This document shows, piece by piece, positions 1-5,864 of a stretch of DNA of 12,241 nucleotides. The first letter of the stretch is position 1. Each line of letters begins with the position of its first letter. Under the pieces are notes generated by a model that was not told the origin of the DNA, made no database searches, and was given only the letters and a program-made list of their open reading frames with translations. The stretch comes from Solirubrobacterales bacterium (GTDB taxonomy: Bacteria > Actinomycetota > Thermoleophilia > Solirubrobacterales > Solirubrobacteraceae), in contig JAATFK010000295.1 of assembly GCA_015655225.1 (NCBI GenBank), forward strand, positions 1 to 12,241, read 5' to 3'. Position numbers and translations under genes: made by a program.

Positions 1-715
1 CGAAGGTCGTGTGCGCGACGCTCCCGCGCACCCCCGAGGTGACGATCGGGTCGGTCGTCAGGAAGTCCGAGCCGCCGCCGACGATCGCCCCGAAGGCGGC
101 GACCGAGACGTCGTTCTCGGTCGCCCCGGCGGTCGTCGCGGCGACCGCCGCCGTCATCCCGTCGACCGTCAGGCGGCAGGCGTCGCGGATCTGGACCAGC
201 TCCTCGTCGGACTTCACGCGCCGGACGCGCTCGACCAGGCCGGAGCCGTCGACCGTCGTGCCGAGCGCCCCGGTCAGCGCGACCCAGGTGCGGGCGGTGA
301 GGAAGGCGCTCGTCTGCTCGACGCCGATCCGCGCGCCGGCGGGAGCGAGCCGCTGCGCCGCCCGCGCCGCGACGGTGACGGCGTCGTCGGTGTCGCCGAC
401 GGTCGAGAAGCGCTTCAGCCACGTCGTCGCGGCCGCGACCTCCAGCTCCATGTCGCGGATCACCATCTCGGGATCCTGGTCGAGCGGGACGAGCAGGCAG
501 AGGAACGACGAGTAGCCGATCGTCTCGTAGCCGGTCAGGTACGTGACGTTCTCCGGTGCGAAGAGGAGGAGGAGCTCGAGCCCCTCCTCCACCATCGCCG
601 CTCGCACGCCCGACAGGCGTCGCTGGAGCTCGTCCGTCGAGAACGCGGGGGTGAAGTCCGCGATCGCGGCAGCCGCCGCGGCGACCTGGTCGTTGGGTGT
701 GAGCTGTGCGGACAT
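1..715 (-). CDS. M24 family creatinase/Xaa-Pro peptidase-like hydrolase, 3' end outside window
   Basis: The visible 238 residues read without a stop from the ATG at 715 to the window edge. They form the N-terminal creatinase-type domain (about residues 24-155, including the motif NVTYLTGYETIGYSS) and the start of the pita-bread M24 domain (RVKSDEELVQIRDAC near 168-185, then TDPIVTSGVRGSVAHTTF at the edge). His235 in AHTTF matches the conserved M24 histidine. The metal ligands (two Asp, one His, two Glu) would lie beyond the window and cannot be checked. M24 enzymes include prolidases, creatinases and ectoine hydrolases; all cleave a C-N bond next to a carboxylate. The start lies 4 bp after the stop of the substrate-binding protein gene and has no strong ribosome binding site, so translation is probably coupled. 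In this operon a catabolic amidohydrolase role is likelier than general peptide turnover. Arginine codons here are CGN, with no AGA. Confidence 0.85.
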   Translation of the reverse strand, partial: MSAQLTPNDQVAAAAAAIADFTPAFSTDELQRRLSGVRAAMVEEGLELLLLFAPENVTYLTGYETIGYSSFLCLLVPLDQDPEMVIRDMELEVAAATTWLKRFSTVGDTDDAVTVAARAAQRLAPAGARIGVEQTSAFLTARTWVALTGALGTTVDGSGLVERVRRVKSDEELVQIRDACRLTVDGMTAAVAATTAGATENDVSVAAFGAIVGGGSDFLTTDPIVTSGVRGSVAHTTF

Positions 716-719
716 GCGA

Positions 720-1793
720 TCAGGAGCCCGCGTCGTACTGCGTCGTCATCAGGTCGCTCATCGGGATCCCTCTCGCGTCTCTCAGCTCACCGAGGCTGGA
801 GAGCACGTTCACCTGGTTCGCGACGGCCGCCGAGGACATCTGGCCGGTCGTGTTGATCCCGTCCATGAACAGGCCGAAGGAGAGCTTCAGGGTGGCCGGG
901 TCGGTGCCCTTGAACTGGTTGTCCGCGAGCAGTCTCTCGGCCGCGTCGGGGTTCGCCTTCATCCACACCGACGCCTGCGAGACGGCGTTGGAATAGTCTC
1001 TCACCAGCTGCGGGTGGGACTTCGCCCACGAGTCCTGCACGGCGACCGAGGTGAAGTCGTAGTTCGCGAACACCGGCAGCGAGCTGTCACCCTTGATGAT
1101 CACCTTGCCGGTGCCCTGCTGCTGGGCCACGTACGGGTCCGGCGGCGAGAGCATGAAGCCGTCGATTCTGCCCGCTCTCAGGGCGCCCGTGAGCGTCTCG
1201 CCGTTGCCGACCGGGACGAAGTTCGACTTCGACGGGTCGGCGCCCACGCTTCTCATGTAGTACCGCGGATAGAGGTCGGTCGGGGCGCCGGGGGCGGTGA
1301 TCCCGATCGTCAGGCCCTGCAGCGCTCTGAACTTCGCGTCGTTCGGCGAGCTGGTGGTGATGCCCTGCTTCTGCATCGCCTTGTCACTCATCACGAAGTC
1401 CATCGACATCGGTCTCTCTAGGTTGTAGAAGAACTTGATGTTCTTGCCCTGGTTGTGCAAATTCACCACGTCGTCGGCGCCGAGGTCGACGAACTGCGCG
1501 CTGCCGGAGATCAGCGCGGCGACGCCGAGCTTGCCGCTCGAGATCTCGGTGAACGTGAAGTCGAGTCCGTTTCTCTTGAAGAACCCTCTGTCCTGCGCGA
1601 TGTAGATGGGCGCCATGCTCATGACCTTGAAGCCGGCCTCGGAGACCTTCGTGAGGCTTCTTCCACCGGACGAGCCGGAGGAGGAGCTGCTGCTGCTGCT
1701 GGACGACCCGCTGCTGCCGCACGCGGAGACGCCGACGGCGGCGGTGATGGCGAGGGCGGCGAGGGCCGCGCCTCTGGAGCTGCGATGGAACAT
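720..1793 (-). CDS. ABC transporter substrate-binding lipoprotein, NMT1/THI5 (SsuA/TauA-like)
   Basis: This 357-residue lipoprotein has a basic start, a hydrophobic core (residues 9-22) and the lipobox VSAC with Cys25 as the lipidation site. A serine/glycine tether follows, with ten consecutive serines around residues 30-39, partly encoded by five AGC units (1686-1700). The mature part has the NMT1/SsuA signature: APIYIAQDRGFFKRNGLDF, then a region that senses GSAQFVDLGADD, and DPYVAQQQG near the hinge. Such proteins bind sulfonates, pyrimidines, nitrate-like or other small organic ligands outside the membrane and hand them to an ABC permease. No permease or ATPase gene is in the window. The start is supported by AGGAG at 1801-1805 with a 7-nt spacer. 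Oddly, 13 of 15 arginine codons are AGA, whereas the flanking M24 gene uses only CGN. The substrate cannot be read from sequence. Confidence 0.9.
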   Translation of the reverse strand: MFHRSSRGAALAALAITAAVGVSACGSSGSSSSSSSSSSGSSGGRSLTKVSEAGFKVMSMAPIYIAQDRGFFKRNGLDFTFTEISSGKLGVAALISGSAQFVDLGADDVVNLHNQGKNIKFFYNLERPMSMDFVMSDKAMQKQGITTSSPNDAKFRALQGLTIGITAPGAPTDLYPRYYMRSVGADPSKSNFVPVGNGETLTGALRAGRIDGFMLSPPDPYVAQQQGTGKVIIKGDSSLPVFANYDFTSVAVQDSWAKSHPQLVRDYSNAVSQASVWMKANPDAAERLLADNQFKGTDPATLKLSFGLFMDGINTTGQMSSAAVANQVNVLSSLGELRDARGIPMSDLMTTQYDAGS

Positions 1794-1800
1794 CGGTACT

Positions 1801-1805
1801 CTCCT
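1801..1805 (-). promoter_or_regulatory. Ribosome binding site of the substrate-binding protein gene
   Basis: AGGAG on the minus strand, 7 nt before the ATG at 1793. It lies in the 23-bp gap after the aminotransferase stop, so this gene has its own good initiation site inside the operon. Confidence 0.7.
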
Positions 1806-1816
1806 GCGTCAGTCGT

Positions 1817-3076
1817 TTAGACGGGTCGTCCCGCCACGGGGGAAGCCAGCGACTCGAGCGCCGAGACCATGCGCTCCAGAGCGGACTCCCAGACGCTCTC
1901 CTCCTGTGCGAAGCAGATGCGGAACCTGCCGCGTCCGCTTGGTCCGAACTGGTATCCGGGATTGACGATCACGTCGGCGTCGTTCATCAGGGCCACCGCG
2001 ACCTCCTGATCGGAGATGCCGTCGACGTTCAGCGACGGGAAGGCGTAGGCGGTGCCGCCGGGCAGCTCGACGTCGAGCACGCTCGAGGCGGCGATCCGCG
2101 CGACCGTCATGTCGCGCAGCCGCTCGTAGTCGGCGACGCGGTCGGCGAGGAACGCGGCGTCGTCGCGCAGCCAGTGCACGAGCGCCCACTGCGCGTAGGC
2201 GGGGGCGCGCAGCGCGGCGACGCTGAGGACGTCCTCCATCGCGTCGATCAGCGGGGCGGGAGCGGTCGCGACGCCGAGGCGGTAGCCGCTCAGCGACTCG
2301 GTCTTCGACGGCCCCGAGACCGTCACCGTGCGGTCGGCCATCCCCGGCAGCGTCGCGAGGTGCAGGTAGGGGCGGCCGTCGTAGACGAGCCGCGCGTAGA
2401 GCTCGTCGATGATCACCACGAGGTCGTGCTCGACCGCGAGCTCGGCGACCGCGCGCAGCGTCTCGTCGTCGAGCACCGCGCCGGTCGGGTTGTTCGGGTT
2501 CGAGAGCACGATGCAGCGCGTCCGCGGTCCGATCGCCAGGCGCAGCGCGTCGGGGTCGATCGAGCCGGCGCCGTCGGACCAGCTGAGCGGGACGTGGTCG
2601 ACCTCCGCGCCGAGGAAGCGGATCAGCCGCTCGTAGGCGAGATAGTCGGGATCGGCCAGCACGACGCGGTCGCCCGCCTCCAGCAGCGCCGCGAGCGCGA
2701 TGAAGAGCGCCGCCTGCGAGCCGGGCGTGAGGATCAGCTCGGTCTCCGGGTCGATCGGGATCCCGACGAAGCCGCTGAGCGACGCCGCGACCTGCTCGCG
2801 CACCTCGCCGTCGCCGCGGTAGGGCGTGTAGCTCGGCCCGCCGCCGCTCGCGGCCCGCGTGAACGCCTCGAGCGCCCACGCCGGCGCCGGGAAGCGCTTC
2901 GTGTCGGCGAACGTGATGTCGAGCAGCGGGCGCTTGAGCGAGCGCGCGTGCGCCAGCAGCGCCCGTTCGGCGGCGACGACCGACGGGATCCCCTCGCCGG
3001 CTCGGCCGGAGAGGTGGAGGCGCCCGATCTGGGCGCTCGTCGGACGCACGTCGTCGAACTCGGGGACGGTGGTCAT
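1817..3076 (-). CDS. PLP-dependent aminotransferase, class I/II (fold type I)
   Basis: The 419-residue protein has the full aspartate-aminotransferase fold signature: YTPYRGDGEVREQVA near 83-97 for the N-terminal part, SNPNNPTGA at 192-200 (Asn196 contacts the PLP ring), DELY with Asp224 and Tyr227, SGPSKTESLSGYRLG with the Schiff-base Lys258, and Arg386 in GRGRFRICFA for the substrate carboxylate. It should move an amino group between an amino acid and a 2-oxo acid in the cytosol; the side-chain specificity cannot be read. Its ATG overlaps the stop of the GntR gene as ATGA (3073-3076), with AAGGA at 3086-3090 as a ribosome binding site. It is followed after 23 bp by the lipoprotein gene. The context suggests it handles an amine released from the imported compound. 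A MocR fusion is excluded because the DNA-binding regulator is a separate protein. Confidence 0.93.
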   Translation of the reverse strand: MTTVPEFDDVRPTSAQIGRLHLSGRAGEGIPSVVAAERALLAHARSLKRPLLDITFADTKRFPAPAWALEAFTRAASGGGPSYTPYRGDGEVREQVAASLSGFVGIPIDPETELILTPGSQAALFIALAALLEAGDRVVLADPDYLAYERLIRFLGAEVDHVPLSWSDGAGSIDPDALRLAIGPRTRCIVLSNPNNPTGAVLDDETLRAVAELAVEHDLVVIIDELYARLVYDGRPYLHLATLPGMADRTVTVSGPSKTESLSGYRLGVATAPAPLIDAMEDVLSVAALRAPAYAQWALVHWLRDDAAFLADRVADYERLRDMTVARIAASSVLDVELPGGTAYAFPSLNVDGISDQEVAVALMNDADVIVNPGYQFGPSGRGRFRICFAQEESVWESALERMVSALESLASPVAGRPV

Positions 3077-3870
3077 CGCGAGGGTTCCTTCTGATCGTCG
3101 GGGTTGGCCGCGGCATGCTCCTCGCCGCGTGCGAGCTGGGCGAGCAGCGCCTCGCGCCCGCGAACGACGTGGTCGGCGATCGCCGCCTTGAGGCCGGCGC
3201 CGTCGCGCCGGCGGCAGAGCGCCACGAGGCCCTCGTGCTCGTCGATCGACTGCCAGCGGTGGGAGCCGTCCGCGAGGAAGAGGTAGACGTAGCGGTCGGC
3301 GACGTCGCGCAGCCGCGTCACGAGGCCGTGCGTCCGCTCCATGTCGGCGCGCTCGTAGAGGCGGTCGTGGAAGCGGCGGTCGCTGAAGAGGAAGCCCTCC
3401 AGGTCGCCCGCCTCGGCGAGCCCGCGCTGCTCCTCGATGTTCGCCTCCAGCTCCGCGACGAGCGCGTCGTCGACCCGCGGGACGGCGGCCTCGGCCAGCA
3501 GCGTCTCGAGCGCCACGCGGGCGCCGTAGGTGTCGCGCAGGTCGGCGGGCGAGAGCTCGGAGACGATCGTCGCCCGCTGAGGGTGGATCTCGACGAGCCC
3601 CTGGGCGCTCAGCCTCGTGAGCGCCTCGCGCACCGGCATGCGGCTGATCGAGAGGGCCTCGCAGAGGTCGACGAGGTCGAGGCGGGCGCCGGGCGCGAGC
3701 TGGCCGGTGACGATCCGGCGGCGCAACTCGTTGTGCGCGAAGTCGCTCTTCGTGAGCGGCGCACCGCGGTCGAAGCCGGCCGTCTGAGGCGAATCATGGA
3801 TCTGAAATCTTGGATACATGTGACGCTGAACACCGTACGCACGCCGCTGGTTACGCACCACCGACCACAT
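3073..3870 (-). CDS. GntR family transcriptional regulator, FadR/FCD subfamily
   Basis: A 265-residue regulator with a winged helix-turn-helix at about residues 42-105 (HNELRRRIVTGQLAPGARLD, then the recognition helix region SISRMPVREALTRL) and an all-helical FCD ligand domain at about 110-245. Candidate FCD metal or ligand residues are Asp164 and His168 in SDRRFHDRL, His212 in DEHEGL and His234 in ADHVVRG. Such proteins usually repress the adjacent catabolic operon until a carboxylate ligand binds. As the first gene, coupled by ATGA to the aminotransferase, it probably controls this operon including itself. The ATG at 3870 is preceded by AAAAAGG, but gives an unusually long 40-residue lead before the DNA-binding domain. 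The in-frame ATG at 3819 (residue 18) is an alternative start with a poorer ribosome binding site. Confidence 0.92.
   Translation of the reverse strand: MWSVVRNQRRAYGVQRHMYPRFQIHDSPQTAGFDRGAPLTKSDFAHNELRRRIVTGQLAPGARLDLVDLCEALSISRMPVREALTRLSAQGLVEIHPQRATIVSELSPADLRDTYGARVALETLLAEAAVPRVDDALVAELEANIEEQRGLAEAGDLEGFLFSDRRFHDRLYERADMERTHGLVTRLRDVADRYVYLFLADGSHRWQSIDEHEGLVALCRRRDGAGLKAAIADHVVRGREALLAQLARGEEHAAANPDDQKEPSR
3795..3820. promoter_or_regulatory. AT-rich imperfect palindrome, possible GntR operator
   Basis: A 26-bp segment bounded by CATG at both ends, with ATC/GAT inside each arm and TTGGATACAT in its right half. The latter loosely resembles FCD-type GntR operators of the TTGTATACAA kind. 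It is strikingly AT-rich for this DNA. It falls inside the first codons of the GntR gene if the start is at 3870, or at the start codon if translation begins at 3819. Symmetry is incomplete, so this is only a candidate. Confidence 0.25.
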
Positions 3871-3894
3871 GTCCGACCTTTTTGTGGATCCGTT

Positions 3895-3916
3895 GGCCGG
3901 GCGGAATCACCCGGCC
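3895..3916. repeat. Inverted repeat upstream of the GntR gene
   Basis: GGCCGGG (3895-3901) and CCCGGCC (3910-3916) are exact reverse complements around an 8-nt loop. The repeat begins 25 bp before the GntR start codon, so it could be a leader hairpin or an autoregulatory operator. In such GC-rich DNA a 7-bp GC stem can also arise by chance. Confidence 0.35.
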
Positions 3917-3938
3917 CGACCGACTCGACGCGCCGCGG

Positions 3939-3974
3939 GATCGGCGTGGACGGAGGGCTCCGTCCACGCCGATC
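3939..3974. terminator. Perfect 16-bp stem hairpin, likely terminator of the YbjQ-like gene
   Basis: GATCGGCGTGGACGGA (3939-3954) and TCCGTCCACGCCGATC (3959-3974) pair without mismatch around the loop GGGC. It lies 55 bp after the stop of the minus-strand YbjQ-like gene and upstream of the GntR gene on the same strand. No T-tract follows, so it would be a hairpin-only terminator of the kind proposed for actinobacteria. It could also be a processing or protein-binding site. Between 3871 and 4028 I see no gene, only this hairpin and the one at 3895-3916. Confidence 0.55.
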
Positions 3975-4028
3975 GCTCACGAGCGGCGCGGTGCCACGAT
4001 CAGCTTCCCGCGTCGGGAAGCGGCGGGG

Positions 4029-4364
4029 CTACGCGACGCGGCGCACCGTCACGGCGGTTCCGTACGCGGCGACCTCGCTCATGATGTCGCCGATCTCGTT
4101 GCAGTCGAAGCGCATCGCGAGGACCGCGTTCGCGCCCCGCTCGCGGGCCGCGTCCTTGAGCCGGTCGGTCGCGTGGATCCGGCTCTCGGAGAGCAGCTTC
4201 GTGTAGCCCTTGACCTCGCCGCCCGCGATCGTGCGGAAGGATGCGCCGATGTTCGAGAAGGCGTTGCGGGCCCGCACGATCAGGCCGAAGACCTCGCCGT
4301 AGACCTCGACGATCTCATAGCCCGGCAGGTCGTTCGTGGTGGTGATGATGATGTCGTCGCTCAT
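4029..4364 (-). CDS. YbjQ family (UPF0145) heavy-metal-binding-domain-like protein
   Basis: This 111-residue cytosolic protein matches the YbjQ/UPF0145 family along its whole length. Evidence is the start ITTTNDLPGYEIVEVYGEVFG, the central NAFSNIGASFRTIAGGEVKGYTKLL with SESR, and the end DAARERGANAVLAMRFD. The family forms small ring-like oligomers and is named for a putative heavy-metal-binding domain, but no reaction is known. There is no signal peptide or membrane segment. It appears to be a single-gene unit: divergent from the gene at 4458 and followed by the hairpin at 3939-3974. The ATG at 4364 has no convincing ribosome binding site. A -35/-10 pair ends 6 bp before it, so the message may be leaderless. 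Confidence 0.9.
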   Translation of the reverse strand: MSDDIIITTTNDLPGYEIVEVYGEVFGLIVRARNAFSNIGASFRTIAGGEVKGYTKLLSESRIHATDRLKDAARERGANAVLAMRFDCNEIGDIMSEVAAYGTAVTVRRVA

Positions 4365-4370
4365 GGCGCA

Positions 4371-4399
4371 ACCGTCCCATGTCGGGCGCTCGGACACAA
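4371..4399 (-). promoter_or_regulatory. Candidate promoter of the YbjQ-like gene
   Basis: On the minus strand TTGTGT (4394-4399) is followed after 17 bp by GACGGT (4371-4376), and 6 bp later by the ATG at 4364. The spacing is ideal and the -10 keeps A2 and T6 of the consensus, but its first base is G. If used, transcription would begin at or next to the start codon, matching the lack of a ribosome binding site. Confidence 0.35.
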
Positions 4400-4421
4400 G
4401 CCGCGCTGGACGCCTTGACTT

Positions 4422-4450
4422 TTGACCGGCGCGTCCCCGCTCGCTACGGT
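4422..4450 (+). promoter_or_regulatory. Sigma-70-type promoter for the membrane protein gene, leaderless
   Basis: TTGACC (4422-4427), a 17-bp spacer and TACGGT (4445-4450) form a good primary-sigma promoter. Seven bases later is GTG at 4458, exactly where transcription should start, and there is no Shine-Dalgarno sequence. This fits leaderless initiation, common in actinobacteria, and argues against translation starting at the TTG that is itself the -35 box. Confidence 0.65.
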
Positions 4451-4457
4451 CGCCCGC

Positions 4458-5807
4458 GTGTCGACACCGGAAAGAGGTACGCAGGTCGCCTTCGTCCTCG
4501 GCTGGACGATGTCCGAGCTGTACGGCGAGCCGTTCGCCACCCTGCAGCCGGCGCCGAGCCCGCGCGAGCGCCTGCTCGGGTTCGGCGGCCTCAGATCCTC
4601 CCAGCGGGTCGCGCTGCGGCTCGACCAGGTCGACGCCGCGCTCACGCAGCTGAAGGCGTCGATCGACGCCGGAGGCCTCGCGCCGCCGACGACCGCCGCG
4701 ATCCGGGCCGTCTACACGGGCGCCGACGGCGACGGCGTCCCGGCGGCGGCGAGGCGGGCGATCTACGACGTCCACGTGGCGATCTTCTCGACCCTCACCG
4801 CCGCCTCCGCCGACCTCGGCCGCGCCTACGGCCTCGGCCGCGCGCTCTCGGACACCTGCCACGTCCCCGACGACCGCGGCGCGTTCTGCGAGCTGTGGGA
4901 GCACTTCCGGCTCGAGACCGTGCGCGGCTGGCTGACCGACGGGGCGACGCAGTTCCCCGCGCACAGCGCGAAGGGGGTGCTCGACTCGCTCAGCCGCTGG
5001 GAGGCGTGGACAGCGAACGCCCTCGGCGTCCTCCCCGACGAGGACGCGTGGAGCCCGAAGCACGCGCCGGTGAAGGCGCTGAAGGCGGAACTGCGGCGCC
5101 AGGGACAGCTCTGGCGCGGGCTCCTCTCGGGAGAGAAGAACGCGAGCGACGCCCTTACCGCCGACACGTACGTCGAGGCGGCCGGGTCGCTCGTGCGGCG
5201 CAGCACGGAGGTCGTGTGGCCGTTCGTGCTGCGGTGGTCGCCGCTGCTGCTGGGGACGGCGGCGGTCGTCGTCGGGCTGGTCTTCGCGATCGCCGCCGTC
5301 CTCCCGCACGGCGCCTCGCAGCTGGTCGCGATCATCGGCACGGTCGCCGCCGCGCTGGGGATCACCTGGAGAACGGTGGGGAGCTCGGCGAGAGGCGTCG
5401 CGACGATGCTGGAGGGTCCGCTGTGGCAGTCCGAGCTGGATCTCGCGGTCGGGCGCGCGATCACGTTCCTGCCCGCCGCCCCGGTGGTCGAGCCGCGCGC
5501 CGACCTCCTGCTCGGCACCCCGCGCTACCTGCGCGAGCTCGAGGAGCTGGGCGGCTCGACGGGGGCGGCCGTCACGGCCGACGCGCTCGTCGCGAAGCTC
5601 GACCACTCGCTCTGGAGCCGGCTGCGGCGTCGCTCCTCCAAGGACGAGGTCGTCTATTGGCTCGCGTGGGCGACGCCGGCCGGCTACCTGAAGCGCGTCG
5701 AGGACGGCTACCGGATCACCGACGAGGGCAGACGCCTCGCGCGCCTCCCCCAGAGACGGCCCGACACCGTCCGGGCCGAGCTGGCGGTAGGCCAGGCCGA
5801 GGCCTAG
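4458..5807 (+). CDS. Unrecognised membrane protein with two helices and a winged-helix-like tail
   Basis: I do not recognise the family. Starting at GTG 4458 the protein has 449 residues. A soluble, helix-rich N-terminal part (about 1-250) begins with AFVLGWTMSELYGEPFATL and contains two cysteines (Cys134, Cys144 by this numbering). Next come two adjacent hydrophobic segments at about 260-282 and 285-304, a hairpin that would leave both ends on the same side of the membrane, probably cytoplasmic. A second soluble part ends with a basic patch (SRLRRRSSKDEVVYWLAWA) and GYLKRVEDGYRITDEGRRLA at about 408-427, which looks like the wing and last helix of a winged-helix fold. No signal peptide or catalytic motif is evident. 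It is monocistronic: own promoter, own terminator. A longer frame opens at TTG 4422, but that codon is the -35 box. A sensing or regulatory role is a guess. Confidence 0.8.
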   Translation: MSTPERGTQVAFVLGWTMSELYGEPFATLQPAPSPRERLLGFGGLRSSQRVALRLDQVDAALTQLKASIDAGGLAPPTTAAIRAVYTGADGDGVPAAARRAIYDVHVAIFSTLTAASADLGRAYGLGRALSDTCHVPDDRGAFCELWEHFRLETVRGWLTDGATQFPAHSAKGVLDSLSRWEAWTANALGVLPDEDAWSPKHAPVKALKAELRRQGQLWRGLLSGEKNASDALTADTYVEAAGSLVRRSTEVVWPFVLRWSPLLLGTAAVVVGLVFAIAAVLPHGASQLVAIIGTVAAALGITWRTVGSSARGVATMLEGPLWQSELDLAVGRAITFLPAAPVVEPRADLLLGTPRYLRELEELGGSTGAAVTADALVAKLDHSLWSRLRRRSSKDEVVYWLAWATPAGYLKRVEDGYRITDEGRRLARLPQRRPDTVRAELAVGQAEA

Positions 5808-5817
5808 CCGACCGAGC

Positions 5818-5858
5818 AGGTCAAAACTGCTCCCCTTGAGGGGGAGCAGATTTGACCT
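5818..5858. terminator. Bidirectional hairpin terminator between convergent genes
   Basis: AGGTCAAAACTGCTCCCC (5818-5835) and GGGGAGCAGATTTGACCT (5841-5858) pair over 18 positions with one mismatch around a 5-nt loop. It starts 11 bp after the plus-strand stop at 5807 and ends 7 bp before the minus-strand stop at 5865. The AAA/TTT pairs near the base of the stem can act as short U-runs in either direction. Position and symmetry fit a shared terminator. Confidence 0.8.
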
Positions 5859-5864
5859 CTTCCG

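Noticed and set aside
1..40. Apparent frameshift in the M24 gene at the window edge
   Set aside because: A first reading seemed to break the frame near the GGGGG run. Careful re-reading from the ATG at 715 gives an unbroken frame ending in VRGSVAHTTF, as expected for M24 enzymes.
1686..1700. GCT triplet repeat as a phase-variation tract
   Set aside because: It is an in-frame AGC run coding a serine tether after the lipoprotein cysteine. Changes in unit number would alter only linker length, not reading frame.
3115..4206. Long plus-strand open frame antisense to the GntR and YbjQ-like genes
   Set aside because: Its translation is low-complexity Arg/Ala/Val/Glu-rich with no family features, while the opposite strand encodes clear domains. 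It is a GC-content shadow, as are many other long frames here (for example 4379-5839, 7993-10371, 9618-10913 and 10458-11873).
4422..4457. TTG at 4422 as the start of the membrane protein
   Set aside because: This TTG is the first codon of the TTGACC -35 box of a well-spaced promoter whose predicted start is GTG 4458. There is no ribosome binding site before it.
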